NCBI RefSeq assembly: GCF_022818495.1
Contig: NZ_CP089291.1
Coordinates: 1,169,536-1,233,535 of the forward strand
Source of the DNA: Fodinisporobacter ferrooxydans
Lineage (GTDB): Bacteria > Bacillota > Bacilli > Tumebacillales > MYW30-H2
Length of the DNA stretch: 64,000 nucleotides
Direction of reading: 5' to 3'
Part shown: positions 16,277-26,209 of the stretch, in pieces
Layout: each line of letters opens with the position of its first letter
Position numbering within the stretch: position 1 is the first letter of the stretch
Position numbers and translations under genes: made by a program
Notes under the pieces: generated by a model
Databases searched by the model: none
What the model was told of the DNA's origin: nothing
The model's input: the letters and a program-made list of their open reading frames with translations, nothing else

Positions 16277-16963
16277 TTACCGCTTCAGCGAGTAACCTAC
16301 TCCCCGCCGCGTCAGGATAAATACCGGGTTGCTGGGATCGTCCTCAATTTTTTCCCGCAGTCTGCGAATCGTCACATCTACCGTTCGCACATCGCCCAAA
16401 TAATCAAAGCCCCATACTTCTTGCAGCAAATGCTCTCGTGTCAACACGATCCCGCGATGACGCGCCATATATTCCAGGAGTTGGAACTCACGATGCGTCA
16501 GGTCTACGATTGCACCGCTGCGTCTCACTTCATATGTCTCTGTATCGATTTCCAAATCATCTATGATCCACCGGGGCCGCTTTTCCAACGGAAGATCTCC
16601 TTGTAAACGACGCAAATTGGCCTTGATTCTTGCAAGCAGTTCCCGGGAGCTAAAGGGTTTTGTCACATAATCGTCAGCACCCAATTCGAGACCAAGCACT
16701 TTATCTACTTCCGTGTCGCGTGCCGTCAGCATGATAATCGGCTTATCGGAAAACGTGCGAATTTCCCGACATACCTGAAACCCGTCTTTTTTGGGCAGCA
16801 TCACATCAAGCAAGATCAGATCGGGGTGTACTTTTTGGGCGATTTCAATCGCTTCCTCTCCATCATAGGCAACGTTTACGTCATACCCTTCTTTTGACAA
16901 TGTAAAGTTTAAAATTTCAGCAATCGGCATTTCATCTTCTATGACAAGAATTTTCTGTTTCAC
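16277..16963 (-). CDS. walR: Response regulator WalR
   Basis: OmpR/PhoB-type response regulator controlling autolysin and wall-turnover genes. Receiver domain with DE pair near the start (VIEDE), phospho-acceptor in [12 protein letters not shown], Thr in MLTARD and Lys in VTKPF; C-terminal winged helix ending [12 protein letters not shown]. The GTG at 16963 is chosen: AAAGGAG sits eight bases upstream and the product begins [11 protein letters not shown] as in the family. This GTG overlaps the TGA of the preceding peptidase gene (ATGTGA), so walR translation is probably coupled to that gene. Confidence 0.96.
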   Translation of the reverse strand: MKQKILVIEDEMPIAEILNFTLSKEGYDVNVAYDGEEAIEIAQKVHPDLILLDVMLPKKDGFQVCREIRTFSDKPIIMLTARDTEVDKVLGLELGADDYVTKPFSSRELLARIKANLRRLQGDLPLEKRPRWIIDDLEIDTETYEVRRSGAIVDLTHREFQLLEYMARHRGIVLTREHLLQEVWGFDYLGDVRTVDVTIRRLREKIEDDPSNPVFILTRRGVGYSLKR

Positions 16964-17907
16964 ATTACATGCTCCTTTTTTATATATCTGTGCCATTGAC
17001 TCTCCAATTCATTCAGCGACATGCCATACGCATTTTGAACGGCATTGGAAAACAGATGGTGCAATGCAAGCGCATCGCGCAATTTTAAATACTTGCCCCA
17101 ACCCTTTTCCTCAATTAAAAATCGAATAAACATGAACGACTCCCGATACGCTAAAGACTGATTGGGAAGATCATCGAACTGATCTGTCAATTCACGTAAT
17201 GAATAAAGTTTCTGTTGAAGGGAATTGTCCGGTTCTATCCACTCATATCCTTGCACTTTGTATTCAACATATTGTGCCATCCCTTCCGTGAACCAGCGAG
17301 GAAAATTATCACTCAATTGTTGATCCAATACGTAATGCGTATATTCATGTGCAAAAGCAGAATTTTTCCGATATGTTTTGGAGAAATCATGAAGCCAGAC
17401 AGTTGATGTCTGATCTGTTGCCATATCCAATTCATCACCTTTTAACCATAAGCGCGGGCTTAATAATCCAATGGTATCGCCCCAATACACGCCGACAGCC
17501 GATTGATTTTCACTCCACCCAAAACTTTTTTGCATCGCATTGCGTGTCGGATAGACTATGACAGGAACTCTTCCCTGTAATTGGAATGATAACAATTGAT
17601 CGATCTTGCTAATATCCTGTTCTGCCAATTTTCCCATGACGGGAACCAATGTTTTATCAGGTGTTTGGTAATATATCGTCAGATGTGCAGTTTGGTACAT
17701 TTGATCTTGAGAAAATTCATGCTCCACATGAATTTTTAGTGCCGCTCTAGCGATTGGATACACATAAGATTCAATATTTTTATTATGAAGGAAGTAGAAA
17801 GATCCGATCAACAAGAGACTTATCATACAACTGATCAACAAGACTTTGCCGCGCCGGCTGATCGACTGTGTCTGTTTCTGTTGCGTCACATGCTTTATAA
17901 GAAACAT
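16960..17907 (-). CDS. Membrane-anchored peptidase-MA-like zinc protease
   Basis: 315 residues: cytoplasmic head, one membrane helix at about 22-40, then an extracytoplasmic gluzincin-like domain with HEYTH at 187-191 and the third-ligand region [11 protein letters not shown] (Glu208). This architecture (peptidase MA family) suggests a surface metallopeptidase; substrate unknown. AAGGAG lies nine bases before the ATG. Its stop overlaps the walR start, so it is the first gene of the wal operon here, whereas in B. subtilis walR itself is first. A role in sensing or remodelling at the cell surface is inferred from this coupling. Confidence 0.8.
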   Translation of the reverse strand: MFLIKHVTQQKQTQSISRRGKVLLISCMISLLLIGSFYFLHNKNIESYVYPIARAALKIHVEHEFSQDQMYQTAHLTIYYQTPDKTLVPVMGKLAEQDISKIDQLLSFQLQGRVPVIVYPTRNAMQKSFGWSENQSAVGVYWGDTIGLLSPRLWLKGDELDMATDQTSTVWLHDFSKTYRKNSAFAHEYTHYVLDQQLSDNFPRWFTEGMAQYVEYKVQGYEWIEPDNSLQQKLYSLRELTDQFDDLPNQSLAYRESFMFIRFLIEEKGWGKYLKLRDALALHHLFSNAVQNAYGMSLNELESQWHRYIKKEHVM

Positions 17908-18054
17908 GATTCTATATCACTCCTTGCATCTATCAAAAAGTATATCATGATTGATAGATACAAATATCGGTTAAGATTTGGAATCGAATTTGGATTCGCC
18001 GAAATCCCGAAACCTCTTAACGGATATTTCAATAAAACGGGCGGGAGACTAAAT

Positions 18055-18084
18055 AAAGATTCACTTCGTGAGAAATGAATCTTT
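18055..18084. terminator. Hairpin between the HD-GYP and peptidase genes
   Basis: AAAGATTCA (18055-18063) pairs with TGAATCTTT (18076-18084). U-tracts are weak on both sides, so it may be a modest terminator of the HD-GYP gene. Confidence 0.5.
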
Positions 18085-18104
18085 CATTTGATTTTCATAA
18101 CGCT

Positions 18105-19217
18105 TTATTTCGATACATGGCTGCGATTCACTATATGGCGCTTAAAATCCGGGAATTTTTCAGGTATGATCTTTACAAATACATCTACCAAATCTTTATC
18201 AAATTGTGTACCCGCACAGCGAGTCAGTTCACGAATGGCCAATTCAAAAGGCATATTCGTTCGGTAGACTCGTTTGGAAGTCATGGCATCAAAGGAATCT
18301 GCAATACAAACAATCCTCGCCAGCAGAGGAATCTCATTTCCTGCCAATCCATCCGGATATCCCTGCCCATCCATGCGTTCATGATGGTGTCGTACAATGG
18401 ACAGGTATGGTTTCAAATTAGGTATATTTTTAATCATATTTTCCCCATGCACCGGATGTTTTTTGATGATTTCATACTCCTCATTGGATAATTTCCCAGG
18501 TTTCAGCAGAACGCGATCAGGCGTCAGTATTTTACCAATATCATGCAGCAATCCGCCATTAAATAACTGATCCAACAATTCTTTTGACAGACCAATTGCT
18601 TCCCCGAGAATTTTTGAATATTCAGCGACATGCTGGGAGTGTCCAAACGTATATTGATCCCGTTGCTCGACAGCTTGTACGAAAGATGAAATAATGTCCA
18701 TTTGTTCTTGTTTGCGTTGTTGCTGCAACCGTACATGGTGGATGGCAACGGCAATTTGTCTGGCTAACCAGGTGGCCAACATCACATCTTCTTCACTCGG
18801 ATATGCAACCTGATCATAATAAAATGCGAGCGTACCATATGTAAAGTTCTTATAAGTGATGGGCACACACCATACCGCCCGGAGCTTCGCTTCTTCACTA
18901 TATGATAAATACGGTTTCCACAATGGATCCCGGCGCATGTCACTGACGATTTTCAACTCGTTGTATTTGCAAGCATACCCACAAGCACCGACTCCGTTTG
19001 GCACTCGAGAAGTTTTCTGAATATACGGTTCCGGCAAATGTTTGGCTGCTGTTACTACCAATTCATCTTTTGCTTCATCCAATAGCATGATCGAACATCG
19101 GACAGTGGTTAGGACATTTTCTAATCCATTCAATAAAAGATGTTGAATTTCCTCTTCATCATTCATATCATGAATGGCTGCGAATATATGTAACAAATTG
19201 AAAAATAGTGATTTCAT
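18105..19217 (-). CDS. GAF and HD-GYP domain protein, probable cyclic-dinucleotide phosphodiesterase
   Basis: 370 residues. N-terminal GAF domain (about 20-165) and C-terminal HD-GYP domain (about 170-350) with LLHDIGK, HPVHGE, VRHHHERMDGQGYPDGL and IADSFDAMTS. HD-GYP enzymes hydrolyse cyclic di-GMP (or related dinucleotides) at a metal centre; the metal ligands and the GYP triplet are intact. No membrane segment, so it acts in the cytosol and the GAF domain probably senses a small ligand. AAGGGAG precedes the ATG. It lies between purA and the wal operon, behind a strong terminator, so it is probably transcribed alone. Confidence 0.88.
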   Translation of the reverse strand: MKSLFFNLLHIFAAIHDMNDEEEIQHLLLNGLENVLTTVRCSIMLLDEAKDELVVTAAKHLPEPYIQKTSRVPNGVGACGYACKYNELKIVSDMRRDPLWKPYLSYSEEAKLRAVWCVPITYKNFTYGTLAFYYDQVAYPSEEDVMLATWLARQIAVAIHHVRLQQQRKQEQMDIISSFVQAVEQRDQYTFGHSQHVAEYSKILGEAIGLSKELLDQLFNGGLLHDIGKILTPDRVLLKPGKLSNEEYEIIKKHPVHGENMIKNIPNLKPYLSIVRHHHERMDGQGYPDGLAGNEIPLLARIVCIADSFDAMTSKRVYRTNMPFELAIRELTRCAGTQFDKDLVDVFVKIIPEKFPDFKRHIVNRSHVSK

Positions 19218-19350
19218 CTAGATGCTCCCTTGTCCAAATATTCGGCGCTCCATATTGTTTATTGAAGGTTAAAGCGAACTCCAATTCACCCAATTTCATT
19301 TCAAATGATACGAGATAAAGATAATTATCGAAGTTATATTGATATTATAC

Positions 19351-19386
19351 AAAAAAAACCTTACAAAAAACTGTAAGGTTTTTTTT
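19351..19386. terminator. Bidirectional intrinsic terminator after purA
   Basis: AACCTTACA (19357-19365) pairs with TGTAAGGTT (19372-19380), flanked by eight A on one side and eight T on the other, so it can work in both directions. Confidence 0.9.
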
Positions 19387-19446
19387 CAAGTTTTATTTAT
19401 TTTTTGGCTGTTTATTTTTTCGCTATTTAAACTTAAAGAGCCATTC

Positions 19447-20730
19447 CTAATATATGCTTTTTACTACAACCGTTTGATCCCGATTTGGGCCTGTGGAGAA
19501 GATAGCTAATGGCGCACCTGTCAATTCAGCAATTTTTGTCAAATAGTTTTGTGCTGCTACAGGCAACTCATCAAAGCTGCGCACGTTCGTAATATCTTCT
19601 GTCCAACCAGGCATTTCTTCATATACGGCTTCGCATTCCTGAAGCATTTTTAGACTTGCAGGGAAAAACTCAATCACTTCACCGCGATATTTATACGCTT
19701 TGCAAAGTTTTAATGTATCCATCCCTGTCAGAATATCAAGACGAGTAACAGCAATTCCGTCGAGGCCGCTGACTCTGCGGGCATGTCTTGTCACAACGCT
19801 GTCAAACCAACCGACCCGGCGCGGGCGCCCTGTCACAGTCCCATATTCGTGACCGGTTTCACGGATGTGATCGCCTGTTGCGTCGTGCAATTCCGTCGGA
19901 AATGGGCCATCGCCAACGCGTGTACTGTATGCTTTGACAACGCCGATAATTTGATTGATTTTGGATGGACCGACGCCGGAACCAATACATACTCCGCCAG
20001 CAACCGGGTTTGATGCGGTAACGTACGGATATGTACCCTGGTCTATATCCAACATGGTGGCTTGAGCGCCTTCAAATAATACATCCTCGCCTTGATCAAT
20101 CGCATCATTTAAAATCACAGACGTATCTGTTACGAACTTGCGAATACGTTCCGCATACCCTAAATATTCTTGAAGGATCTCTTCGGCAGTAAACCCTTCC
20201 GCATCATAAAAACGCTCCAAAAGACGGTTTTTCTCCCGTAAATTGTTGCGAAGTTTCTCTTCAAACTCCTCTTTATCCAACAAATCACAGATGCGGATGC
20301 CGATGCGGGCAGCTTTATCCATATAAGCGGGGCCAATCCCTTTTCTTGTCGTACCAATCTTGTTATCGCCACGGCGTTCTTCTTCTACTTCGTCCAACTT
20401 TTTGTGATATGGCATAACGACATGTGCACGATTGCTAATCCGCAAATTCTCGACGGATATACCTTCTGCTTGCAAATAGTCGATTTCTCTTACAAGTGCA
20501 CCTGGGTCAATGACCATGCCATTGCCGAGTACGCAGATTTTTTCATTATAGAAAATACCGGAGGGAATCAGGCTTAGCTTAAATTGTTTTCCGTTAATGT
20601 AAATGGTGTGACCCGCATTATTTCCACCTTGATAACGTGCCACAACCTGTGCTTTTTCTGCCAAGTAATCGGTAATTTTGCCTTTACCTTCGTCGCCCCA
20701 TTGGGTACCAACGACCACTACGGTTGCCAT
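19447..20730 (-). CDS. purA: Adenylosuccinate synthetase
   Basis: Joins IMP and aspartate with GTP to give adenylosuccinate, the committed step to AMP. 428 residues beginning [19 protein letters not shown] with the GDEGKGK P-loop, then NNAGHTI, the [14 protein letters not shown]-binding block, and the C-terminal guanine site (STGPNRDQT). GGAGGTG lies seven bases before the ATG at 20730. Controlled from a consensus promoter with PurBox-like sites just upstream. Lies between dnaB and the wal operon as in B. subtilis. Confidence 0.97.
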   Translation of the reverse strand: MATVVVVGTQWGDEGKGKITDYLAEKAQVVARYQGGNNAGHTIYINGKQFKLSLIPSGIFYNEKICVLGNGMVIDPGALVREIDYLQAEGISVENLRISNRAHVVMPYHKKLDEVEEERRGDNKIGTTRKGIGPAYMDKAARIGIRICDLLDKEEFEEKLRNNLREKNRLLERFYDAEGFTAEEILQEYLGYAERIRKFVTDTSVILNDAIDQGEDVLFEGAQATMLDIDQGTYPYVTASNPVAGGVCIGSGVGPSKINQIIGVVKAYSTRVGDGPFPTELHDATGDHIRETGHEYGTVTGRPRRVGWFDSVVTRHARRVSGLDGIAVTRLDILTGMDTLKLCKAYKYRGEVIEFFPASLKMLQECEAVYEEMPGWTEDITNVRSFDELPVAAQNYLTKIAELTGAPLAIFSTGPNRDQTVVVKSIY

Positions 20731-20786
20731 TGACAACACCTCCAAATATCCTTAGAAACATAAGAAAACAAAACAATACATGATCG

Positions 20787-20815
20787 ACTATAACAGGTAT
20801 ACTATAACCTGTCAA
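20787..20815 (-). promoter_or_regulatory. Consensus SigmaA promoter of purA with an internal palindrome
   Basis: -35 TTGACA (20815-20810), 17-bp spacer, -10 TATAGT (20792-20787). ACAGGT (20793-20798) and ACCTGT (20807-20812) form an inverted repeat that nearly fills the spacer and could be an operator. Confidence 0.85.
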
Positions 20816-20818
20816 CTA

Positions 20819-20862
20819 AAATACGAACATTATCGATCATCATAGAAATAACGTTCGCAATT
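20819..20862. promoter_or_regulatory. Pair of inverted PurBox-like sites (PurR)
   Basis: AAATACGAACATT (20819-20831, plus strand) matches the PurBox AWWWCCGAACWWT at 12 of 13 positions. AATTGCGAACGTT (20862-20850, minus strand) matches 11 of 13. They are inverted with 18 bp between them and sit just upstream of the purA -35, the arrangement used by the B. subtilis PurR repressor. Confidence 0.65.
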
Positions 20863-20888
20863 TATTCGTTTCAGAACTGTCATACATA

Positions 20889-21464
20889 TTAGTGTTCCTT
20901 AAATCTCCACAGGATAATCGGATGCAATACTACATCTTTATAGGGATCCATCCGGATTAAGTAACGAGCCATCTCTTTCTCATCGGTCGGGTTGCCATAG
21001 CTTTTTAAATTTAGGATAGGCGGCCCAAATGTCCAGGGCTTCCAGGCAAGATACGCATGAATTCCGGGAAACTCCTGTTGGATATATACGGGTAAATCAT
21101 ATATGTACACACATTTCCACCAAAAAATCAATAACAAGAAAACAACAAAAACAAATATCCGTAAACAAACGCGTTGAATCCCTCGGATCAAACGCTTTGC
21201 ACGGACATATCTGACTCGCTTTTTTCGCAATTGTTCTTTTGTTAAAGGCTTATGGGAATGTCCATTTTCAACGGTTTCATCTGTTTTGACTGTTTCAACA
21301 AAAGGCAACTCGTTCACATCAGAAAGAGTGTTGGCGTGCGTTCCATGCTTGCGCTCTTTTCGGCTCGGCAAGACGATAGATTCGTCCCATTCGACATATG
21401 GCTTTATAGGATGTGTATCCTGCGCGTCATTTGTATCGCTCAATAGTTTGATCTCTTGATTCAT
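20889..21464 (-). CDS. Single-pass membrane protein of unknown function
   Basis: 191 residues. Residues 1-75 are polar and acidic; 75-98 is a strongly basic stretch (KEQLRKKRVRYVRAKR); about 100-118 is one hydrophobic helix (IFVFVVFLLLIFWW); the last 70 residues follow on the other side of the membrane and include WKPWTFGPPIL. By the positive-inside rule the N-terminus is cytoplasmic. The ATG overlaps the dnaB stop (ATGA), so it is translated with the helicase. I do not recognise the family. Confidence 0.7.
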   Translation of the reverse strand: MNQEIKLLSDTNDAQDTHPIKPYVEWDESIVLPSRKERKHGTHANTLSDVNELPFVETVKTDETVENGHSHKPLTKEQLRKKRVRYVRAKRLIRGIQRVCLRIFVFVVFLLLIFWWKCVYIYDLPVYIQQEFPGIHAYLAWKPWTFGPPILNLKSYGNPTDEKEMARYLIRMDPYKDVVLHPIILWRFKEH

Positions 21465-22801
21465 GATGTCGCCTTCTCTAAACTTACAAACTTATTAAAG
21501 TTTTTTAAAAATACCAATTCAACTGTGCCGGTCGGTCCGTTCCGCTGTTTGGCAATGATAATTTCAATGATATTTTTCTTTTCTGATTCTTTGTCGTAAT
21601 AGTCATCCCGATACAAAAACGCGACTACATCCGCATCCTGCTCAATACTTCCCGATTCCCGAATATCTGAGAGCATCGGACGTTTGTCTTGCCTTTGCTC
21701 CACCGAACGGCTTAACTGAGACAGTGCAATGATCGGAACATTCAATTCACGAGCCAGTCCTTTTAACGTCCGGGAAATTTCCGAAATTTCTTGTTGCCGG
21801 TTTTCCGACCGCCCCGGACGGCCCTGAATCAATTGCAAATAATCGATGAGAATCAGGCCTAACCCGTGCTCTGTCTGCAATCGGCGGCACTTGGATCGAA
21901 TTTCCGAAACGGTAATTCCCGGTGTATCATCAATGTATATCGGGGCTTCTGATAACGTTCCCACTGCCATCGACAACTTGGGCCAATCATCATCTTCCAA
22001 GTATCCTGTCCGCATGCGCCCGGCATCCAGGTTTCCTTCTGCACAGAGAATCCTTTGCACCAACTGTTCTTTGGACATCTCCAGACTGAAAATCGCTACA
22101 GGCAGCCGGGTCCGAAGTGCAACATTTTGCGAAATATTAAGTGCAAACGCCGTTTTCCCCACAGATGGGCGGGCGGCTACGATGATCAAATCGGACTTCT
22201 GAAATCCGGACAACATGCGATCAAGATCCGGATAGCCTGTTGGAACACCAGTAACTGCCCCTTTATTGGAATACAGTGTCTCAATCCGTTCAAACGTATC
22301 TACCAGTACATCCTTAATATGAGTGAAGTTCCGCGTATTTCGCTCTTGTGATAATGAAAAGATTTTTTTCTCCGCATCGTCCAGCAATTCCGTTACATCG
22401 TGAGCTGCTTCATAACCTGTACTGGCAATCTGTGTCGCTACCTGAATGAGCCGTCTGGTAACCGCCTTTTCATGGACAATTGCCGCATAATGATCTACAT
22501 TGGCGGCTGTAGGGACAGAATTGGACAATTGTGTCAAATAGACAATTCCGCCAACGTCCTCCAGCGATTCTTGCGCTTGCAGTTCCGCAGTCAGCGTAAC
22601 GATATCGACCGGTTCCCGCCGTTCTGACAAATTCAGCATTGCCAAAAAAATCTTTTCGTGTGCAGCCCGATAAAAATCGGCAGGATGCACAATTTCTGAA
22701 GCGGTGATCAAGGCATCCGGGTCGATCAATATTGCTCCCAGGACGGCCTGTTCCGCTTCAATGTGCTGTGGGGGAAGGCGATCAAATGTTTGTTCTTCCA
22801 T
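21461..22801 (-). CDS. dnaB: Replicative DNA helicase DnaB (DnaC in B. subtilis)
   Basis: Hexameric 5'-3' replicative helicase, 446 residues. N-terminal DnaB domain starting RLPPQHIEAEQAVLGAIL (about 8-110), linker, then the RecA-like C-terminal domain with Walker A ARPSVGKTAFAL, Walker B LILIDYLQLI and the SQLSRSVEQR loop. AAGGGGAT lies before the ATG. Part of a run rplI-lonC-dnaB. Confidence 0.97.
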   Translation of the reverse strand: MEEQTFDRLPPQHIEAEQAVLGAILIDPDALITASEIVHPADFYRAAHEKIFLAMLNLSERREPVDIVTLTAELQAQESLEDVGGIVYLTQLSNSVPTAANVDHYAAIVHEKAVTRRLIQVATQIASTGYEAAHDVTELLDDAEKKIFSLSQERNTRNFTHIKDVLVDTFERIETLYSNKGAVTGVPTGYPDLDRMLSGFQKSDLIIVAARPSVGKTAFALNISQNVALRTRLPVAIFSLEMSKEQLVQRILCAEGNLDAGRMRTGYLEDDDWPKLSMAVGTLSEAPIYIDDTPGITVSEIRSKCRRLQTEHGLGLILIDYLQLIQGRPGRSENRQQEISEISRTLKGLARELNVPIIALSQLSRSVEQRQDKRPMLSDIRESGSIEQDADVVAFLYRDDYYDKESEKKNIIEIIIAKQRNGPTGTVELVFLKNFNKFVSLEKATS

Positions 22802-22814
22802 TCCTATCCCCTTC

Positions 22815-24782
22815 CTAACTTACAAACATTCGTTCGTCATCTATTGTATTTTTTTCAAATACAAACTGCAATACATCTTCAACAGTAATTGCTGTAGTGA
22901 CATCGATATCAGAAAGGCCGGCCGGTATATCTGCCGCATTATCAAAAGGCACAATCACCTGCGTGATCTCTGCTTGTCTTGCTCCAAATATTTTTTCGAC
23001 TACACCGCCGACCGGTTTGACAAAACCTTGAATGGAAACTTCACCTGTTACGGCAATATGTTGCGGAATCGGTTTTTGCATCAAAGCACTATAAATCGCC
23101 AAAAAGATCGCAACTCCTGCACTTGGTCCATCGATTTTCCCGCCGCCGATCACGTTGACATGTACATCGTAGTCTGACAAATCGATTCCCGTAATGGATC
23201 GAATGACAGACACTGCATTAAATACAGAATCTTTTGCCATACTGCCGGCAGTGTCATTAAAACGAATACGGCCTTTACCGGCATCCTTCGCTTTATATAC
23301 AACCGCCTCAATCTCAATGACAGATCCCAAAAATCCGGCAACACCCAGACCGTGTATCTTCCCGATTTTGCTGTTGCTGCTCTTCTTCGCATTTCGATAA
23401 GGAACCAATCGACTGACACGTAAAACTTCCTGAACATCCGCCTTGCGAATCGTAACTGCTACCGATTCACACTCGGTCTCTTTCTGTCCTTGTAATTGAT
23501 ATAAGGCAATCCCATACGCATCTGCCAATACATTGACCGCTTTCCGGCCTTCAATCGTGTATCGGCTAATCATTTCAGCTACGCCATGCTCAAGTGCAAC
23601 ACCTAGCTTTTGGGCTGCTCCATTGGCAATTTGCTCAATCTGTTGTGGAATCAACGGTTCGAAGTAGATCTCCGCACAGCGGGAACGCAGTGCCGGATTG
23701 ACTTCGGATGGATCACGAGTCGTTGCGCCAATCAAGATAAAATCTGCCGGTGCTCCTTCTTCGAACAATTTGCGAATATATTGAGGTACATTCTTATCAT
23801 CCGGATCAAAATACGGTGACTCAAAATGCACTCGCTTATCTTCCAAAACTTTCAACAACTTGTTTTGCAGCATCAGATCCAATTCACCGATTTCATCGAT
23901 AAACAAAACCCCGCCATGTGCATCTGTCACGAGTCCAAGCTTCGGCTCCGGCGTGGCAGAGTCTGCCAAATCCCGTTTGGCTCCTTGATAAATCGGATCA
24001 TGCACAGAGCCTAACAGCGGATTTGTCATATCCCGCGGATCCCAACGCAAAGTCGTGCCGTCAACCTCCACAAAAGGTGCATCCGAATGGAATACGGAAC
24101 CCTTGATTTTACAAGCTTCTTGCAAAGCAATTCGCGCTGCTGTCGTTTTCCCGACTCCCGGTGGCCCGTAAATCAGAATATGCTGCGGATACGGACTGGC
24201 CAATTTGGAAACCAATGCGCGAATTTGCTGTTTCTGCCCTACCATTTCGCCGAATGATTGGGGACGCAAAAGTTCATACGTAGAACGGGACAATTTTGTC
24301 TGTTCCAGCTTTTCCAATTGTGCAAACTTTTTAAGAGTTTGCGCATTTTCCGGACCGTTGTTTTCTTTTACAATTTGACTCCGAACTTCCCGAATGTATT
24401 CGTCATGTTTATCCTGCATGCGCTGAGCTACTTTAATTTCCAAATCTTCTTCTACGGCTCTTCTGGCAATCATATCTGCCAAATGTTCTTCAATCTGGTT
24501 GAGAATATCCGGAATTTGTTCAAATGCCGGCTTCTCTTGCAAGTTTGCATTCTCAAAGACGATTCTTTGCAGTGCGAGAACGCGTTCTTCCAATACATTG
24601 GAACGCATCAAGGAGACCGCATCCAGTTTTCCTGCCCGCAGCACCAACTTGTCCGCTCCATAAATATGACTCAAAATTCCAAACAATGCTGTAACCTGAC
24701 GACGAACGGCCTGCTCATTCTCCAACTTTTCCTGTAACTTGGAATGCGGTATAATACTTAATTTTTGCAATAACCGTTTCAT
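22815..24782 (-). CDS. lonC: Lon-family ATP-dependent protease, LonC type
   Basis: 655 residues. A helical N-terminal region without the LonA substrate domain (1-170), AAA+ module with Walker A GPPGVGKT (206-213) and Walker B GVLFIDEIGEL (291-301), then the Lon proteolytic domain with the Ser-Lys dyad in DGPSAGVAIFLA and PVGGVVEKIFGA. The architecture and length match the spore-former-restricted subfamily named LonC, a relative of the forespore protease LonB. A role in sporulation or germination quality control is inferred from that distribution. It sits 13 bp upstream of dnaB and 3 bp after rplI, a position typical of clostridial-type genomes and unlike B. subtilis. Confidence 0.88.
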   Translation of the reverse strand: MKRLLQKLSIIPHSKLQEKLENEQAVRRQVTALFGILSHIYGADKLVLRAGKLDAVSLMRSNVLEERVLALQRIVFENANLQEKPAFEQIPDILNQIEEHLADMIARRAVEEDLEIKVAQRMQDKHDEYIREVRSQIVKENNGPENAQTLKKFAQLEKLEQTKLSRSTYELLRPQSFGEMVGQKQQIRALVSKLASPYPQHILIYGPPGVGKTTAARIALQEACKIKGSVFHSDAPFVEVDGTTLRWDPRDMTNPLLGSVHDPIYQGAKRDLADSATPEPKLGLVTDAHGGVLFIDEIGELDLMLQNKLLKVLEDKRVHFESPYFDPDDKNVPQYIRKLFEEGAPADFILIGATTRDPSEVNPALRSRCAEIYFEPLIPQQIEQIANGAAQKLGVALEHGVAEMISRYTIEGRKAVNVLADAYGIALYQLQGQKETECESVAVTIRKADVQEVLRVSRLVPYRNAKKSSNSKIGKIHGLGVAGFLGSVIEIEAVVYKAKDAGKGRIRFNDTAGSMAKDSVFNAVSVIRSITGIDLSDYDVHVNVIGGGKIDGPSAGVAIFLAIYSALMQKPIPQHIAVTGEVSIQGFVKPVGGVVEKIFGARQAEITQVIVPFDNAADIPAGLSDIDVTTAITVEDVLQFVFEKNTIDDERMFVS

Positions 24783-24785
24783 AAC

Positions 24786-25229
24786 TTACTCCGCAATAAT
24801 ATGAACCCGCAACGAAGCACTTACCTCTGGATGCAGTTTCACGGCAACGACAGTCGTGCCAAGTGCCCGAATGGGTTCGTCTAAATGGATTTTCCGCTTA
24901 TCAACCGATACTTTCATTTTAGCTAAGCCGTCCGCGATTTGTTTTGCAGTAATGGCGCCAAAAATTTTGCCGCCTTCTCCAACTTTTGTCGGAATCGTTA
25001 CAGTCATTTCATTCAGTGTTACAGCAAGTTTTTTCGCATCTTCCAGCATTTGTTGTTGTTTCTTGACTTCAGACTCCTTTTGTGCCTGCAAAGCATGTAT
25101 ATTGGCAGAAGTTGCTTCTTTCGCCAGCCCTTTTGGCAATAAGAAATTACGGGCATATCCTTCCGAGACTTCTTTAATCTGCCCAGCTTTCCCTTGACCT
25201 TTGACATCTTGCAATAAAATAACTTTCAT
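24786..25229 (-). CDS. rplI: 50S ribosomal protein L9
   Basis: 147 residues starting [32 protein letters not shown], the conserved 23S-binding N-terminal domain, then the long connecting helix (about 40-75) and the C-terminal globular domain. GGGAG lies nine bases before the ATG at 25229; the seven extra upstream codons are excluded. L9 stabilises the L1 stalk region and reading-frame maintenance. Confidence 0.97.
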   Translation of the reverse strand: MKVILLQDVKGQGKAGQIKEVSEGYARNFLLPKGLAKEATSANIHALQAQKESEVKKQQQMLEDAKKLAVTLNEMTVTIPTKVGEGGKIFGAITAKQIADGLAKMKVSVDKRKIHLDEPIRALGTTVVAVKLHPEVSASLRVHIIAE

Positions 25230-25273
25230 TCGTATCAACTCCCTACTCATTTGTATCCTTGATTTTGTATCCT

Positions 25274-26203
25274 CTATTTGTTCCTTTTGCTATTTCTTTG
25301 ATTTTGAACGAAACAATCAAAAATTCCGAATGCAATATAAACCAACCAGACGATATGAAACATGCTGCTTGCAACAATCGCTAGCATACTCCATTTTCCT
25401 ATATGATACCGGGAAATTGCTCTCCAAATCAAAGACAATCCTTGTAATGCAAGAAAAAAACTACTAAGCATCATTACATTTTCCATTAAAATTGGAAGAA
25501 TTGTCAAATCATTTGGCCAATTTACATAAGAAAGTACAAAGGAACCTAAGCTCAGCCACACGACCGATACCGGTAGTTTCCAGTCAGCAAAGCTGGCGTT
25601 CCAGTTCTTTGACTGATCATGCTTAGCAAATCTTTGGCGAACCAGGTACACATTGGCAAATATAATTAAAAAACATACCATGACAAGAATGGATGGAAAA
25701 TCATGTTGAATCATCGATTGATAATCATTTGCCATGACTTTTAGATTTATAGAGTCACTTTCTGCTTGAACGAATGCATGTTGCAGAATCATTTGCTTTA
25801 CTTCTTGGCCCATCTCATTCGGAATGCTAAATCCATACAAGGCAAAAGATAGGCCCATAAAAAATACGCTCATCCCAACAGTCACAATCGTACCGACTGC
25901 CAATGGCATCAACGGAAACTGGCCTCGCCGCCACGCTTCTCCAACAGTGGCGGCAATCACTGCCGAAATGATGACCGGAATCGCCAGATATGCCATCGAA
26001 CCGCCAAACAGTGTAAGCAACGCTGTCATCAAACAAAGAATCATGACCCAAACTCGCTCGCCATATAGCCACATATACAATAATGGCGCCGGCAACAGCC
26101 AAATCATCATAGGAGCAATCGGTGTTACAGCGCCTACAATCAGCAATAGTGCGAACAAAAACGTGGCAGCCCGGATGTGCTGTCTCCTCATCTTTCCTCC
26201 CAT
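25274..26203 (-). CDS. yybS: DUF2232 membrane protein, YybS-like
   Basis: 309 residues with about eight hydrophobic segments (for instance at 15-30, 35-50, 52-68, 72-88, 100-120, 165-182, 215-232 and 240-262), typical of DUF2232/YybS, a putative transporter component related to biotin-transporter S units. In B. subtilis it lies ahead of gdpP (yybT) and rplI; here it is followed directly by rplI, 44 bp downstream. Start uncertain between ATG 26203 (AGGTG upstream) and ATG 26191 (GGAGG upstream). Confidence 0.85.
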   Translation of the reverse strand: MGGKMRRQHIRAATFLFALLLIVGAVTPIAPMMIWLLPAPLLYMWLYGERVWVMILCLMTALLTLFGGSMAYLAIPVIISAVIAATVGEAWRRGQFPLMPLAVGTIVTVGMSVFFMGLSFALYGFSIPNEMGQEVKQMILQHAFVQAESDSINLKVMANDYQSMIQHDFPSILVMVCFLIIFANVYLVRQRFAKHDQSKNWNASFADWKLPVSVVWLSLGSFVLSYVNWPNDLTILPILMENVMMLSSFFLALQGLSLIWRAISRYHIGKWSMLAIVASSMFHIVWLVYIAFGIFDCFVQNQRNSKRNK

Positions 26204-26209
26204 GTCCGT

